From Staphylococcus pettenkoferi (GTDB lineage Bacteria; Bacillota; Bacilli; Staphylococcales; Staphylococcaceae): DNA of 60,215 nucleotides. The position numbers and the translations under genes are program-made. Location of the stretch: positions 1 to 60,215 of the forward strand of contig NZ_PPRN01000021.1 of NCBI RefSeq assembly GCF_002902685.1, read 5' to 3'. Below, piece by piece: positions 1 through 11,600 of this stretch. Positions within the stretch are counted from its first letter, which is position 1; each line of letters begins with the position of its first letter. The notes under the pieces were generated by a model. It was not told where the DNA came from, did not search any database, and saw nothing but the letters and a program-made list of their open reading frames with translations.

Positions 1-61
1 ATAATAATGAACTAAATACCTAAATATTCATTGTCCAATCACATTAAATACATATACTCTA

Positions 62-83
62 AAATACTGATATGACAGTATTT
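62..83. repeat. Short hairpin upstream of sdaAB
   Basis: AAATACTG (62-69) and CAGTATTT (76-83) are perfect 8-base complementary arms around a 6-base loop. It may be the terminator of the gene left of the window, but no real T-run follows. Confidence 0.4.
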
Positions 84-100
84 ATAGCGTTTCAATAACT

Positions 101-128
101 TTCTTATTGCTAGAACTCCTGCTATAAT
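101..128 (+). promoter_or_regulatory. Putative sdaAB-sdaAA promoter
   Basis: TTCTTA (101-106) lies 16 bases before a perfect TATAAT (123-128). The -35 is weak. Transcription would begin near 135 and give a leader of about 155 nt before sdaAB. Confidence 0.45.
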
Positions 129-147
129 AAACGAGCATAACAAACTG

Positions 148-161
148 TGAAAACGCTTTTA
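148..161 (+). promoter_or_regulatory. Putative cre (CcpA) site in the sdaAB leader
   Basis: TGAAAACGCTTTTA matches the catabolite-responsive element consensus TGWAANCGNTNWCA at all but one position. It lies about 20 bases downstream of the -10 hexamer, where CcpA binding blocks transcription. Repression of serine deamination while glucose is present is the inference; the match is directly visible. Confidence 0.6.
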
Positions 162-290
162 TAAATCATGAGAAAGTCGATGTAAGCATACATTTGATTT
201 CTACAATAAACTGACAACATTTTATGGCTAACTCATTTTTTCAAAACTGAAATAGGACTCGATAAATATAGACAACGATAGGAGACAACA

Positions 291-956
291 ATGAAGTTTA
301 AAAGTGTATTTGATATTATAGGACCCACTATGGTAGGCCCTTCTTCTTCGCATACAGCTGGGGCTGTACGTATCGGTTTGGTGGCTAGAGGCTTGTTCGC
401 TGAGTTGCCTGACCAAGTGGATATTTACCTCTATGGGTCATTTATGGAAACTTACAAAGGTCATGGGACGGATGTCGCTTTAGTTGGAGGGTTGTTAGGT
501 TACGATACAGATGATGACCGTTTGCCAACAAGCATCCAAACAGCCGAAGCAATGGGGATACGTATTAACTTTATCGAAATGAAAGAAGAACGTTCTCACC
601 CAAATACAACGATTCTACACATGCGTAAAGGAGATAAAGATATTTCTGTAGAAGGCATTTCAATCGGTGGCGGCAATATTGAAATTGTAGCAATTAATGG
701 CTTTAAGATTACGTTGAGTGGAAATTATCCTGCTCTGCTCGTCTTTCACCAAGATACCTTTGGAACGATTGGTAAAGTTGCAAATATACTTGGTGAGCAC
801 AGTATTAATGTTGGAACCATGCAAGTATCTCGTAAGGAGAAAGGTGATCAAGCATTGATGACGTTTGAGCTGGATGATGCAATCGACGATGAGATTCTTA
901 CGCAGATACGACAAGTTGAAGGCGTCGTTACAGTGTCGCTGATGGGGAATGATTAA
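291..956 (+). CDS. sdaAB: L-serine dehydratase, iron-sulfur dependent, beta subunit
   Basis: Beta subunit of the two-subunit [4Fe-4S] L-serine dehydratase, which deaminates L-serine to pyruvate and ammonia in the cytoplasm. The N-terminal half is the SdaA beta domain (start FDIIGPTMVGPSSSHTAGA, typical of the family). Residues of about 145-221 form an ACT domain beginning near LLVFHQDTFGTIGKVANIL, a probable regulatory ligand-binding module. The length of 221 residues is normal. The ATG at 291 has the ribosome binding site AGGAG just upstream. It is followed 13 bases later by the alpha-subunit gene. The same pair precedes recG and fapR in Bacillus. Confidence 0.93.
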   Translation: MKFKSVFDIIGPTMVGPSSSHTAGAVRIGLVARGLFAELPDQVDIYLYGSFMETYKGHGTDVALVGGLLGYDTDDDRLPTSIQTAEAMGIRINFIEMKEERSHPNTTILHMRKGDKDISVEGISIGGGNIEIVAINGFKITLSGNYPALLVFHQDTFGTIGKVANILGEHSINVGTMQVSRKEKGDQALMTFELDDAIDDEILTQIRQVEGVVTVSLMGND

Positions 957-969
957 CAGGGGGAGAATG

Positions 970-1845
970 ATGTTTAAGAGTATCAAAGAATTACTAGCAA
1001 TTTGTGACGCTGAATCACTGACGATTCATGAAGTGATGATGCGTCAAGAGATGTCAGTGACAGGGCTTACTGAGGAAGAAGTTTACGCACGAATGGACAA
1101 GAATTTACAGACGATGGAGCATGCTTTAGAGCAAGGCCTTACTGGTGAGGGAGTTGTTTCGACGACGGGGCTTACTGGCGGAGATGCGCTATTACTACAA
1201 CGTTACATCGCATCGGGCGCCTCTTTAGCAGGCGAGACGATGCTCGATGTAGTGAGTCGAGCTATGGCGACCAACGAGGTCAATGCCGCTATGGGTAAAA
1301 TTTGTGCGACACCCACTGCAGGTTCGGCAGGCGTGGTACCAGGCGTCTTATTTGGCTTACGTTCCAAGCTGCATCCTTCACGAAGAGATATGCTTAACTT
1401 CCTGTTAACTGCTGGTGCCTTTGGATTTGTAGTTGCTAATAATGCGTCAATTTCCGGAGCAGCGGGTGGATGTCAAGCTGAGGTCGGTTCTGCGGCAGCG
1501 ATGGCAGCTGCAGCAACCGTAGAACTTGCGGGTGGATCGCCACAGCAATCAGCTGAAGCCTTTGCAATTTGTTTGAAAAATATGCTAGGTTTAGTGTGTG
1601 ATCCAGTCGCTGGCTTAGTAGAAGTGCCTTGTGTGAAACGTAATGCAGCAGGGTCTTCGAATGCAGTAGTTTCGGCAGATATGGCATTAGCAGGAATTCA
1701 ATCGCGCATTCCGACAGACGAGGTTATTGAAGCGATGTTTCGTATTGGACAAACAATGCCATCCGCTTTGCGTGAAACAGGAAGAGGTGGCTTAGCAGGT
1801 ACGCCGACAGGTCAGCGCTTAAAACAACAAATATTTGGTGATTAA
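970..1845 (+). CDS. sdaAA: L-serine dehydratase, iron-sulfur dependent, alpha subunit
   Basis: Catalytic alpha subunit of the iron-sulfur L-serine dehydratase. Cysteines expected to hold the [4Fe-4S] cluster are present in [28 protein letters not shown] and VPCVKRNA. The C-terminus has the family motif GGLAGTPTG. It has 291 residues from ATG 970; ATG 967, one codon earlier, is equally possible because both follow the AGGGGGAGA ribosome binding site. It is co-transcribed with sdaAB, and recG starts one base after its stop. Confidence 0.93.
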   Translation: MFKSIKELLAICDAESLTIHEVMMRQEMSVTGLTEEEVYARMDKNLQTMEHALEQGLTGEGVVSTTGLTGGDALLLQRYIASGASLAGETMLDVVSRAMATNEVNAAMGKICATPTAGSAGVVPGVLFGLRSKLHPSRRDMLNFLLTAGAFGFVVANNASISGAAGGCQAEVGSAAAMAAAATVELAGGSPQQSAEAFAICLKNMLGLVCDPVAGLVEVPCVKRNAAGSSNAVVSADMALAGIQSRIPTDEVIEAMFRIGQTMPSALRETGRGGLAGTPTGQRLKQQIFGD

Positions 1846-1846
1846 T

Positions 1847-3892
1847 ATGTCGAAAGTCCATTTAATTGAGAGCCCTTTTCCCTTATCATCAGTAAAAGGT
1901 TTGGGGCCAAAGCGTTTAGCAGTGCTCAATGAGTTAAACATTCAAACGATCGAAGATTTAGTCTTATATTTTCCAGTCAGATATGAAGATAATACTGTAG
2001 TAGATTTAAATCAAGCTGAAGATCAAACCGTCGTGACAGTAGTGGGAGAAGTGTATTCGACGCCTACTGTCGCTTTTTTTGGACGAAATAAATCTAAGCT
2101 GACCGTCCACTTACTCGTCAATAATATCGCAGTGAAGGCGATCTTTTTTAACCAACCTTATTTGAAAAAGAAAATTCAACTCAATGAACTTGTGACCATT
2201 AAAGGTAAATGGAATCGTCGGAAACAAGAAATCAATGGTAATCGAATGTATTTCAGTGCCGAGGAACAAGGTGAAACGCATCTTGAACCGGTTTATCGCA
2301 TTAAAGAAGGGATTAAACAGAAACCGCTAAGAGATATGATACGTCAAGTGCTTAATGAGGTGACGATTGAAGAGTGGCTCTCGGAAGGTTTGCGCAACAA
2401 ATATAAACTTGAACCACTGGCAGATACGATACGTACGCTGCATTACGCGCCAGATAAGACGGAACTCCTACGTGCACGTCGTACCTACGCTTTCACTGAA
2501 CTCTTTATGTTCGAACTTCGTATGCAGTGGTTAAATCGTTTAGAGAAGACTTCAGACGAGGCCATCGAAATCAATTATGACATTGAGCAAGTTAAAGCAT
2601 TTATCGCAAGTTTGCCGTTTGAACTCACTGATGCACAGAAACAAAGTGTGAACGAAATATTTAGGGATTTGAAAGCGCCCATTCGCATGCATCGTTTACT
2701 TCAAGGTGATGTCGGTTCTGGTAAAACGGTCGTCGCTGCGATATGTATGTACGCGCTGAAAACAGCAGGGTATCAATCTGCGTTAATGGTACCGACAGAA
2801 ATACTCGCCGAGCAACATGCTGAAAGTTTAAGTGAGTTATTTGGAGATACGATGAATATAGCTTTGCTGACAGGTTCTGTTAAAGGGAAGAAACGGGCAT
2901 TGTTGCTTGAACAATTGGAAGCAGGCGAAATTGATTGTGTGATCGGTACGCACGCTTTAATTCAAGATGATGTCATTTTCAAAGATGTCGGTTTAGTCAT
3001 TACCGATGAGCAACATCGTTTCGGCGTGAATCAACGACAGCTTCTTCGTGAGAAAGGGGCAATGACCAATGTCCTATTTATGACGGCAACGCCAATTCCA
3101 CGTACCTTAGCCATTTCTGTGTTTGGAGAAATGGATGTTTCTTCAATTAAGCAACTGCCGAAAGGTCGCAAGCCAATCATCACCTCATGGGCGAAACATG
3201 AAGCCTACGAAGAGGTCTTAACTCAAATGACGAGCGAGTTACGCAAAGGGCGGCAAGCCTACGTGATTTGTCCGTTAATTGAAAGTTCTGAGCACCTTGA
3301 AGATGTGCAGAATGTTGTTGAACTATACGAAGCCATGCAGGTCTATTACGGCGAATCGCGTGTGGGTCTATTACATGGCAAGATGACCTCAGAAGAGAAA
3401 GATGACGTGATGCAACGTTTTAGTGATCATGAGATTGATATTCTCGTGTCCACTACTGTTATCGAAGTCGGGGTCAACGTACCCAATGCCACATTTATGA
3501 TGATTTATGATGCTGACCGCTTTGGCTTATCAACGCTCCATCAGTTACGGGGGCGTGTAGGTCGCAGTGAGCATCAAAGTTACTGTGTGCTCATTGCTTC
3601 ACCGAAGACGGAGACAGGCATTGAGCGTATGAATATTATGACTGAGACCAACGACGGCTTTGAGTTGAGTGAACGTGACCTTGAAATGCGGGGACCAGGT
3701 GACTTCTTTGGGGTGAAACAAAGTGGTTTGCCTGACTTCTTAGTGGCCAATGTTGTCGAAGATTATAAAATGTTAGAAGTGGCGCGTGATGAAGCAGGTG
3801 AATTGATACAATCGGGCCAATTCTTTACTGAGGAATACGCCACTTTACGTTCTTTTATTGAGGATAATCTACTTTATACGAGCTTTGATTAA
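1847..3892 (+). CDS. recG: ATP-dependent DNA helicase RecG
   Basis: Branch-migration helicase that remodels stalled replication forks and Holliday junctions. It has an N-terminal wedge/OB domain (about residues 1-240), a superfamily 2 core with Walker A GDVGSGKT (near 287) and DEQH box (near 386), motif [17 protein letters not shown], and a C-terminal TRG-type region with [11 protein letters not shown]. It has 681 residues, close to the usual 680-690. ATG 1847 was chosen because it begins [10 protein letters not shown] and lies one base after the sdaAA stop; its ribosome binding site is weak, which suggests translational coupling. Confidence 0.96.
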   Translation: MSKVHLIESPFPLSSVKGLGPKRLAVLNELNIQTIEDLVLYFPVRYEDNTVVDLNQAEDQTVVTVVGEVYSTPTVAFFGRNKSKLTVHLLVNNIAVKAIFFNQPYLKKKIQLNELVTIKGKWNRRKQEINGNRMYFSAEEQGETHLEPVYRIKEGIKQKPLRDMIRQVLNEVTIEEWLSEGLRNKYKLEPLADTIRTLHYAPDKTELLRARRTYAFTELFMFELRMQWLNRLEKTSDEAIEINYDIEQVKAFIASLPFELTDAQKQSVNEIFRDLKAPIRMHRLLQGDVGSGKTVVAAICMYALKTAGYQSALMVPTEILAEQHAESLSELFGDTMNIALLTGSVKGKKRALLLEQLEAGEIDCVIGTHALIQDDVIFKDVGLVITDEQHRFGVNQRQLLREKGAMTNVLFMTATPIPRTLAISVFGEMDVSSIKQLPKGRKPIITSWAKHEAYEEVLTQMTSELRKGRQAYVICPLIESSEHLEDVQNVVELYEAMQVYYGESRVGLLHGKMTSEEKDDVMQRFSDHEIDILVSTTVIEVGVNVPNATFMMIYDADRFGLSTLHQLRGRVGRSEHQSYCVLIASPKTETGIERMNIMTETNDGFELSERDLEMRGPGDFFGVKQSGLPDFLVANVVEDYKMLEVARDEAGELIQSGQFFTEEYATLRSFIEDNLLYTSFD

Positions 3893-3905
3893 TATACAAA
3901 CAAGG

Positions 3906-3958
3906 AAGGGATGAGCAATGTGTGACGATTATGAGGTCCATGACTCATTCCTTTATTT
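3906..3958 (+). terminator. Intrinsic terminator after recG
   Basis: AAGGGATGAG (3906-3915) pairs with CTCATTCCTT (3944-3953) with one G-U pair, followed by TATTTTA. It separates recG from the FapR-controlled genes. Confidence 0.7.
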
Positions 3959-3972
3959 TATTACTTTATTTG

Positions 3973-4002
3973 TTGAGTAAACTATTTAGAAAGTGTTATG
4001 AT
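3973..4002 (+). promoter_or_regulatory. fapR-plsX-fabD-fabG promoter
   Basis: TTGAGT (3973-3978) and TATGAT (3997-4002) are 18 bases apart. Initiation near 4009 places the FapR operator just downstream of the start point. Confidence 0.6.
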
Positions 4003-4014
4003 ATGTGAGGAATG

Positions 4015-4031
4015 TTATGACTAGGTACTAA
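4015..4031. promoter_or_regulatory. FapR operator
   Basis: On the minus strand this reads TTAGTACCTAGTCATAA, an imperfect 17-base palindrome matching the known FapR box with its TTAGTACCT half-site. It covers about +6 to +22 of the predicted transcript and indicates autorepression of the operon, relieved by malonyl-CoA. Confidence 0.85.
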
Positions 4032-4054
4032 AAATCTTTGAAGGGTGACGTAGA

Positions 4055-4627
4055 ATGGCTAAGTTGAAAAAAGAAATACGACGTCAAGCGATTCGTGAAG
4101 CAATTGATAAGAACCCTTTTATTACCGACCACGAACTTAGTACCCAGTTTAACGTGAGTATTCAAACAGTGCGGTTAGACCGTACGCATTTGAATATCCC
4201 AGAATTGCGTAAACGAATTCAACAAGTGGCAGAGAAGAACCACGCACGTATCCGTTCGATTGAAGGCAATGAGATCATCGGGAATGTAATCGATGTGACA
4301 CCTGACGAACGAGCAACATCTGTTATACACATCAACGAAGAATCTGTCTTCTCACGCAATCAAATTGCTCGAGGACACGTGGTCTTTGCACAAGCCAATT
4401 CGCTTTGCGTAGCATTGATACATAAACCCGTAGTATTGACCCAATCAAGTGAAGTGCAATTTATCAAGCCGGTCAAACTACATGATACAGTTAAAGCAGA
4501 AGCTCAAATGATAGAGATTAAAGACAATTATTATATAATAAAGGTGAAATCATACGTCCGTGAAGACCTCGTATTTACAGGTACTTTCAAAATGTATTAC
4601 ACAAGTGAGGATGAACGAAATGGTTAA
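4055..4627 (+). CDS. fapR: Transcription factor FapR, malonyl-CoA-responsive repressor of fatty acid synthesis
   Basis: Global repressor of fatty acid and phospholipid genes; malonyl-CoA binding releases it from DNA. An N-terminal helix-turn-helix (residues about 10-50, [18 protein letters not shown]) is joined to a C-terminal hot-dog fold that binds malonyl-CoA (about 75-185; motif [20 protein letters not shown]). The length of 190 residues is typical. It is the first gene of its own regulon here, with a FapR box in the leader, and its last 8 bases overlap plsX. Confidence 0.95.
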   Translation: MAKLKKEIRRQAIREAIDKNPFITDHELSTQFNVSIQTVRLDRTHLNIPELRKRIQQVAEKNHARIRSIEGNEIIGNVIDVTPDERATSVIHINEESVFSRNQIARGHVVFAQANSLCVALIHKPVVLTQSSEVQFIKPVKLHDTVKAEAQMIEIKDNYYIIKVKSYVREDLVFTGTFKMYYTSEDERNG

Positions 4628-5597
4628 GATAGCAATTGATATGATGGGTGGCGACGATGCACCCCAAATTGTGCTAGATGCAGTACAACAAGCAATCAAA
4701 GATTTTCAAGATCTTGAAATTATTCTATTTGGTGACGAGAAACAATACACACTCAATCATGAACGCATTGAATTTCGTCATTGTACTGAAGAAATCGCTA
4801 TGGATGACGAGCCAGTCCGTGCGATTAAACGTAAGAAAGACAGTTCAATGGTTCGCATGGCTGAAGCAGTGAAACACGGCGAAGCAGCAGGTTGCGTCTC
4901 TGCAGGTAATACCGGCGCGCTCATGTCATCAGGATTATTCATTGTTGGCCGTATTAAAGGTGTGGCAAGACCCGCGTTGGTAGTTACGCTACCTACAATT
5001 TCAGGTAAAGGTTTCGTATTTATGGACGTGGGTGCGAACGCGGATGCGAAAGCGGAACATTTATTACAATATGCCCAACTTGGCCATATTTACGCTCAGA
5101 AATTTAGAGGCGTTCACAATCCATCTATTGGATTGTTAAACATCGGTACAGAAGCGGCCAAAGGGAATTCATTAACGAAGAATGCTTATAATTTAATGAA
5201 AGAACAAGACGACATTAATTTCAAAGGTAACGTTGAGGCCAAAGGTTTAATGGAAGATGTAGCGGATGTCGTAGTCACAGATGGTTACACAGGTAATATG
5301 ATTTTGAAGAACTTAGAAGGTACTGCGAAGTCTATTGGTAAAATGTTCAAAGAGACGCTGCTCAGTAATTTTAAAAACAAAATCGCAGGTCTGCTGATCA
5401 AGAAAGATTTGAAGGAAGTGCAAACGAAAATGGACTATGCTGAATACGGTGGTTCAGTACTACTTGGGCTAGATGGCATCGTAGTTAAAGCACACGGAAG
5501 TTCAAGTGCGAAAGCGTTCTATTCAGCAATCAGACAAGCTAAGATTGCAGCAGAAGAGAAGATCGTAGAAACTATGAGAGAAACGGTGGGTGAATAA
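4620..5597 (+). CDS. plsX: Phosphate acyltransferase PlsX
   Basis: Converts acyl-ACP plus phosphate to acyl-phosphate, the acyl donor for PlsY in phosphatidic acid synthesis. The start [16 protein letters not shown] is the conserved PlsX N-terminus. Later motifs include [29 protein letters not shown] and [14 protein letters not shown]. It has 325 residues. ATG 4620 was chosen because AGTGAGG lies 9 bases upstream and the family start fits; an in-frame ATG at 4611 is less likely. It overlaps fapR by 8 bases and fabD follows after 2 bases. Confidence 0.95.
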   Translation: MVKIAIDMMGGDDAPQIVLDAVQQAIKDFQDLEIILFGDEKQYTLNHERIEFRHCTEEIAMDDEPVRAIKRKKDSSMVRMAEAVKHGEAAGCVSAGNTGALMSSGLFIVGRIKGVARPALVVTLPTISGKGFVFMDVGANADAKAEHLLQYAQLGHIYAQKFRGVHNPSIGLLNIGTEAAKGNSLTKNAYNLMKEQDDINFKGNVEAKGLMEDVADVVVTDGYTGNMILKNLEGTAKSIGKMFKETLLSNFKNKIAGLLIKKDLKEVQTKMDYAEYGGSVLLGLDGIVVKAHGSSSAKAFYSAIRQAKIAAEEKIVETMRETVGE

Positions 5598-5599
5598 TC

Positions 5600-6526
5600 A
5601 TGGGTAAGACAGCAATTATCTTCCCTGGTCAAGGGTCTCAGAAAGTCGGAATGGCTCAAGATCTTTATGAACACGACGCACAAGCAACAGAAGTGCTCAA
5701 TACTGCGCAAGAAGCGTTAGACTTTGATTTGTTAGAAACGATGTTCACTGATAATGATGGTAAGTTGAATCAAACTGAGAACACACAACCCGCATTAGTG
5801 ACACATAGTATGGCGTTATATCGCGCACTTAACAACATCGACGCTGATTATACGATGGGGCATAGTTTAGGTGAATATGCCAGCCTTGTCGCAAGTGGTG
5901 TGCTCTCATTTGAAGATGCAGTGAAGATTGTGCGCAAGCGTGGTCAACTCATGGCAGACGCCTTCCCAAATGGTGTGGGTGGCATGGCTGCTGTGCTCGG
6001 TTTAGACTATGACAAAGTTGACGAAATTTGTCGTTCATTGTCTACAGATGATGAAATTATTGAACCCGCAAACATTAATTCTCCAGGGCAAATCGTCGTA
6101 TCTGGATACAAGTCATTGATCGATCAACTTGCGAAAGAGGGCAAATCACTCGGTGCGAAACGTGTTATGCCTCTACCTGTTTCAGGTCCGTTCCATTCAT
6201 CTATGATGCAAGTCATCGAACAAGATTTCGCTGATTATATCGATCAATTTGAATGGCATGATGCTCAATTCCCTGTCGTTCAGAACGTGAACGCACAAGG
6301 AGAAACAGATGCTGAAACGATTAAGCAGAATATGATTAAACAATTGTATTCACCGGTTCAATTTATTAAATCTACAGAACAATTGATTGAAGACGGCGTA
6401 GATCATTTTATCGAAATTGGTCCAGGTAGAGTACTTTCAGGTTTGATTAAAAAGATTAATCGTGATGTGAAATTAACTTCTATTCAAACTTTAGAAGATG
6501 TGAAAGGATGGAATGAAGATGAGTAA
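5600..6526 (+). CDS. fabD: Malonyl CoA-acyl carrier protein transacylase
   Basis: Transfers malonyl from CoA to ACP and so supplies the elongation donor of type II fatty acid synthesis. The N-terminus IIFPGQGSQ is typical, the nucleophile Ser89 lies in [10 protein letters not shown], and the catalytic His199 lies in SGPFHSSMM. The length of 308 residues is standard. It sits in the FapR operon between plsX and fabG, and its 3' end overlaps fabG by 8 bases. Confidence 0.96.
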   Translation: MGKTAIIFPGQGSQKVGMAQDLYEHDAQATEVLNTAQEALDFDLLETMFTDNDGKLNQTENTQPALVTHSMALYRALNNIDADYTMGHSLGEYASLVASGVLSFEDAVKIVRKRGQLMADAFPNGVGGMAAVLGLDYDKVDEICRSLSTDDEIIEPANINSPGQIVVSGYKSLIDQLAKEGKSLGAKRVMPLPVSGPFHSSMMQVIEQDFADYIDQFEWHDAQFPVVQNVNAQGETDAETIKQNMIKQLYSPVQFIKSTEQLIEDGVDHFIEIGPGRVLSGLIKKINRDVKLTSIQTLEDVKGWNEDE

Positions 6527-7253
6527 GAACGTATTAGTTACAGGTGCTTCACGCGGTATCGGACGTAGCATTGCTTTACAATTTGCTGAAGAAGGCTATA
6601 ACGTAGCAGTCAATTACGCAGGTAACAAAGATAAAGCAGAAGCTGTGGTTGAAGAAATTAAAGGTAAAGGCGTAGAAAGCTTCGCGATTCAAGCTAACGT
6701 AGCCAATGGCGATGAAGTCAAAGCGATGATTAAAGAAGTCGTAAGTACGTTCGGTTCAATTGATGTGCTCGTGAACAATGCAGGGATCACACGTGATAAC
6801 CTACTCATGCGTATGAAAGAACAAGAGTGGGACGATGTCATTGATACGAACCTCAAAGGTGTCTTCAATTGTATTCAAAAGGTTACACCACAAATGTTGA
6901 GACAAAAAAGCGGTTCTATCATCAACTTATCAAGTGTCGTAGGTTCTGTGGGTAACCCAGGACAAGCTAATTACGTTGCTACGAAAGCAGGTGTCCTTGG
7001 TTTAACGAAATCAACTGCACGTGAATTAGCTTCACGTAATATCACAGTCAACGCTGTCGCACCTGGTTTCATCGTGTCAGACATGACTGACGCATTAAGT
7101 GATGATTTGAAAGAACAAATGTTAGATCAAATTCCGCTTAAACGCTTTGGTAAAGACCAAGATATCGCGGATACTGTCACATTCTTAGCTTCTGATAAAG
7201 CGAAATATATCACTGGTCAAACAATTCATGTTAACGGCGGTATGTACATGTAA
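6519..7253 (+). CDS. fabG: 3-oxoacyl-[acyl-carrier-protein] reductase
   Basis: NADPH-dependent reductase for the first reduction of the fatty acid elongation cycle. This is a classical short-chain dehydrogenase: TGASRGIG cofactor motif (residues 8-15), NNAG (87-90), catalytic Ser139, Tyr152 and Lys156 in NYVATKAG, and C-terminal [14 protein letters not shown]. It has 244 residues from ATG 6519. A nearby ATG at 6513 is only 4 bases from the ribosome binding site AAAGGA, while 6519 has proper spacing. Confidence 0.96.
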   Translation: MSKNVLVTGASRGIGRSIALQFAEEGYNVAVNYAGNKDKAEAVVEEIKGKGVESFAIQANVANGDEVKAMIKEVVSTFGSIDVLVNNAGITRDNLLMRMKEQEWDDVIDTNLKGVFNCIQKVTPQMLRQKSGSIINLSSVVGSVGNPGQANYVATKAGVLGLTKSTARELASRNITVNAVAPGFIVSDMTDALSDDLKEQMLDQIPLKRFGKDQDIADTVTFLASDKAKYITGQTIHVNGGMYM

Positions 7254-7276
7254 TTTCCCCGTTCAAGGGTAGTTAC

Positions 7277-7383
7277 GAAGTGAGATGAAACAGTTTGAAA
7301 TCCACGAGAGTATGAAACGCATATTCTAGCTTATAAGACTTGCGTTTCATTAACACCATGAAATTTCACTTGTATTTCACTTC
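7277..7383. repeat. Structured intergenic region between fabG and acpP
   Basis: Two nested inverted repeats are visible. The outer arms are GAAGTGA (7277-7283) and TCACTTC (7377-7383). The inner arms ATGAAACGCA (7312-7321) and TGCGTTTCAT (7341-7350) are a perfect 10-base match with a 19-base loop. No T-run follows. It could be an RNA processing or stability element that separates abundant acpP mRNA from the upstream operon. Confidence 0.5.
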
Positions 7384-7439
7384 ATAAAATGGGAAAATAA
7401 TAAGGTCTATATGTTGACTTTAAAAGGAGGTGACTCGAC

Positions 7440-7673
7440 GTGGAAAACTTCGATAAAGTAAAAGACATCATCGTTGACCGTTTAGGTGTTGATGCTGATA
7501 AAGTAACTGAAGATGCATCTTTCAAAGATGATTTAGGCGCTGACTCACTTGACATTGCTGAATTAGTAATGGAATTAGAAGACGAATTTGGTACTGAAAT
7601 TCCAGACGAAGAAGCAGAAAAAATCAACACTGTTGGTGATGCTGTTAAATATATTAACAGCCTTGAAAAATAA
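7440..7673 (+). CDS. acpP: Acyl carrier protein
   Basis: Carries growing acyl chains on a 4'-phosphopantetheine attached to Ser36 in [16 protein letters not shown]. It has 77 residues, is strongly acidic, and is typical of staphylococcal ACP. The start is GTG 7440, just after the very strong ribosome binding site AAAGGAGGTGA; the conserved start [11 protein letters not shown] supports it. It has its own terminator directly downstream. Confidence 0.97.
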   Translation: MENFDKVKDIIVDRLGVDADKVTEDASFKDDLGADSLDIAELVMELEDEFGTEIPDEEAEKINTVGDAVKYINSLEK

Positions 7674-7682
7674 TATATGTGA

Positions 7683-7717
7683 ATCTGAGTCGTTGAATAC
7701 ATCGACTCAGATTTTTT
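7683..7717 (+). terminator. acpP intrinsic terminator
   Basis: ATCTGAGTCG (7683-7692) pairs perfectly with CGACTCAGAT (7703-7712), followed by six T (7712-7717). Confidence 0.92.
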
Positions 7718-7845
7718 ATGCGCAAGAAAAGCACTCGTGCGCATGTTAAATATTTAGTAAATCTTTATCTCTCCACTTTAGTTTTACTATTAATTCACGT
7801 AGAATTAACAGTGTGCGTAAAGAAAGAGAAGGAGGCGTCAAACTA

Positions 7846-8577
7846 TTGTCGACAAATTATAAAGAACAAATCGAGCAATCATTTCGGACTCAATTCGCTA
7901 CAAAGATGAAAGAACTTAAACTACCTTACGAGAACATCGCGCTGTATCAACAGGCTTTCTCTCATTCCAGCTTTATCAACGACTTCAACATGAATCGTTT
8001 AGAACACAATGAGCGTTTAGAATTTCTAGGTGACGCAGTATTAGAATTGACGGTATCACGCTATCTTTTCGACAAATATCCCGATCTGCCGGAAGGGAAT
8101 TTGACTAAGATGAGAGCGACGATCGTGTGTGAGCCATCACTTGTAATATTTGCGAATAAGATTAACTTAAATGAGCTTATACTGTTAGGTAAAGGTGAAG
8201 AGAAGACTGGAGGCAGAACGCGTCCTTCACTCGTTTCAGATGCCTTTGAAGCCTTCGTAGGTGCGCTCTACTTAGATCAAGGATTAACTGTTGTGAATCA
8301 ATTTGCGCAACAAGTGATCTTTCCTTATGTTGAAGATGATGAACTCCAAGGTGTAGTGGACTTCAAGACGCAATTCCAGGAATTTGTACATCAACATAAT
8401 CGTGGCGACGTGACATATCGTCTCGTTAAAGAAGAAGGTCCAGCGCATCACCGATTATTTACGTCCCAAGTGATGTTGAAAGGTGAAGCGATTGCGACAG
8501 GTAAAGGTAAGACGAAGAAAGAATCTGAACAGAAAGCAGCCGAAAGTGCTTTTAAAGTAATGAATCCAAAGTCTTAA
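7846..8577 (+). CDS. rnc: Ribonuclease III
   Basis: Double-strand-specific endoribonuclease for rRNA maturation and antisense RNA decay. It has the signature [20 protein letters not shown] with the catalytic Glu/Asp residues (about 55-75), a second acidic cluster near [15 protein letters not shown], and a C-terminal dsRNA-binding domain (about 168-240, ending [15 protein letters not shown]). Start TTG 7846 was chosen because AAGGAGG lies 10 bases upstream and the product then has 243 residues, the usual size. An ATG-like start at 7813 would be upstream of that ribosome binding site. Confidence 0.94.
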   Translation: MSTNYKEQIEQSFRTQFATKMKELKLPYENIALYQQAFSHSSFINDFNMNRLEHNERLEFLGDAVLELTVSRYLFDKYPDLPEGNLTKMRATIVCEPSLVIFANKINLNELILLGKGEEKTGGRTRPSLVSDAFEAFVGALYLDQGLTVVNQFAQQVIFPYVEDDELQGVVDFKTQFQEFVHQHNRGDVTYRLVKEEGPAHHRLFTSQVMLKGEAIATGKGKTKKESEQKAAESAFKVMNPKS

Positions 8578-8610
8578 GACCTTTGAGCGAGTAAGGATAA
8601 GGAGTAAAGC

Positions 8611-11600
8611 ATGGTATATTTAAAATCTATAGATGCATACGGCTTTAAATCGTTTGCTGATCATACAGACGTTCAATTTGATAATGGCGTCACTGCTATC
8701 GTAGGTCCCAATGGCAGTGGTAAAAGTAATATTACCGATGCGATTAAATGGGTGCTAGGCGAACAATCCGCAAAGTCTTTACGTGGTTCAAAGATGGAAG
8801 ATATTATCTTCTCGGGTGCCGAACATCGTAAAGCGCAGAACTACGCAGAGGTGCAACTGAAACTAGATAACAGCTCTGGGAAGTTACAATATGACGCCGA
8901 ACTCGTCACTGTCACACGTCGTTTATATCGCAGTGGCGAAAGTGAATACTACTTGAACAATGAACGTGCACGTTTGAAAGATATCGTAGACCTTTTCCTA
9001 GATTCAGGGTTAGGTAAAGAAGCGTTTAGTATTATTTCACAAGGCAGAGTCGACGAAATTCTAAATGCCAAGCCGATAGACAGACGTCAGATTATCGAAG
9101 AATCAGCAGGTGTGTTGAAATACAAGAAGAGAAAGGCGTCCTCTGTTCAGAAACTAGATCAAACTGAGGACAACTTAACACGTGTAGAAGATATCCTGTA
9201 CGATCTTGAAGGTCGTGTGGAGCCTCTACGTGAAGAAGCTTCTATTGCGAAAGAGTATCAACATCTCGCTGCTGAGATGGAGAAAAGTGACATACTCGTT
9301 ACGGTTCATGATATTGAAACGTACAACGACAATGTCCATGAGTTAGATGAGCAATTAAATTCGTTAAAAAGCCAGCAAGAAACAAAAGAAGCCAATAAAG
9401 TTCAACATACGAAGGCATTAAATAAATACAAATCTGAACGCCAACAATATGATAATGAAATCGAAAAATTAAACTATCAGCTCATGAAAGCGACGGAAGA
9501 CCTTGAAAAATACAATGGTCAGCTGAATGTGTTAAAAGAACGTCAGAAGAACCAATCTGAAACGAATGCGCGTTTCGAAGAGGAACAAGAGAATCTCGAA
9601 GAACAAAAAGAACGTTTGCAACAAGAGTTAGCGCAGGCTAAAGCAGAAATTACGACGTTACAGCAACAACAAAAAGAGTTAAATCAACAAATTCAGTCGT
9701 ATGAGAATCAACTAGGACATTCTGATGATGATACTGAAACACAATTAGAAGATTTGAAAGACCAGTATTACTCACTCATGTCTGAACAATCCGATGTGAA
9801 CAACGATATTCGCTTCCTTGAACATACGATTCAAGAAAATGAGTCTAAGCAATCTCGGCTAGACTCTCGTCTTGGAGAAGCTTACGAAGCATTACAGAAA
9901 GTACAACAAGAAATCGTGACAACGGAACAATCACATGCACAAGCCGACAAAGAGTTGAAAGCGATTGAACAAGAATTAAATCAACGCGAACAAGAATTGA
10001 CGCGTGTGAAGAAGAAACAGTCAGAATATGAACATCAGCTTCATCAAGCGTATCGTTATAATGAAAAGCTAAAATCACGCATCGATAGTATGTCAGCGCA
10101 ACAGGAAGGCTATAACTACTTCTTCAATGGCGTTAAACATGTATTAAAAGCAAAGGATACACAGTTATCCGGTATACATGGGGCAGTCGCAGAAATTATC
10201 GATGTACCGTCAGAACTCACGAAAGCAATCGAAATCGCCTTAGGTGCTTCAATGCAACATGTCATTGTTGAAACGGAGCAAGCCGGTCGCCAAGCGATTC
10301 AGTATCTGAAACAACATAGCCTAGGACGTGCTACATTTTTACCTTTAAATGTTATTAAACCACGCCAGTTATCTGCAGAAATTCAATCTATCGCAGAACG
10401 AGCGGAAGGATTTATAAATATTGCCTCTGAAGCGATTTCAGTAGATCCACAATATCAACACATCGTTCGAAACCTGCTAGGCAATACGATTATCGTTAAT
10501 GATTTGAAACAGGCGAATGAGTTAGCGAGAGCGATACGCTACCGTACTCGGATAGTGACGCTTGAAGGCGATATCGTGAACCCTGGTGGCTCGATGTCCG
10601 GCGGCGGTGAGCGCAAGACGAAGAGTGTCTTAGCTCAGAAAGACGAACTAGCGAAGATGAAAGCGCAATTGGAATCCTATCATCGTCAGACGGTTGATTT
10701 TGAACAACAATTCCAAGAGATGAATGATCAAGCAAATCAGCTTAGCGAAGATTATTTAAGCAGCAGTCAACGTTATAATGAAATCAAACAGCACAAGCAT
10801 GAGCTATCTCTCGAACTCGATCGTCTGCATACGAATGAAGCACAAATCAAGGATGATCACGAAGAATTCCAATTTGAGAAAAATGACGGTTACGAAAGTG
10901 CGAAAAGTAAAGCGACGTTGAATGAGAAACAACAACAGCTTTCCGAGATTAAAGAACGCTTAGCACAGCTAGAGAAAGATATTGAGCGACTCACTGAATT
11001 AAATAAAGAAGGCAAAGCAAGTACGACTCAACTTCAACAACAACTTAATCAGAAGAAATCAGATTTAGCTGTAACGAAAGAACGTCTCAAGACACAACGT
11101 CAAATGAAAGAGCGATTGAATGAACAACTCGATCAAACCGATCAAGCACTTGAACAACTATTAGAGAAGATAGAATTCTTTAATTCAGATGAAATCACAG
11201 GTCAACAGGCCTTTGATCAAATACAGTCGCAGATTGATGAGAAGCAAGAAGACAAGTCTCGTTTTAATCAACAGCTTGAAGAATTGAAAGCACAACGTTC
11301 AGAGCTCAATGAAACGATAGAAGAAACAGATGCGCTATTGCAAGAGACACATCGCGACATTCTGTCCATCGAGAATCGCTATCAAGATATTAAAGCAGAA
11401 CAATCACGTTTAGACGTCTTGATTAGTCATGCAATTGACCATCTCAGTGAAGACTATCATGTGACATTTGAACATGCGAAGACGTTGTATGAGCTTGATA
11501 CGGATATTGAAAGCTTGCGTAAAAAGGTGAAATTGACGAAGATGTCGATTGAAGAGCTCGGACCTGTTAACTTAAATGCGATTGAACAGTTTGAGGAGTT

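Noticed and set aside
7718..7909. 63-residue frame between acpP and rnc
   Set aside because: It overlaps the start of rnc in another frame, starts inside the acpP terminator region and has no ribosome binding site.
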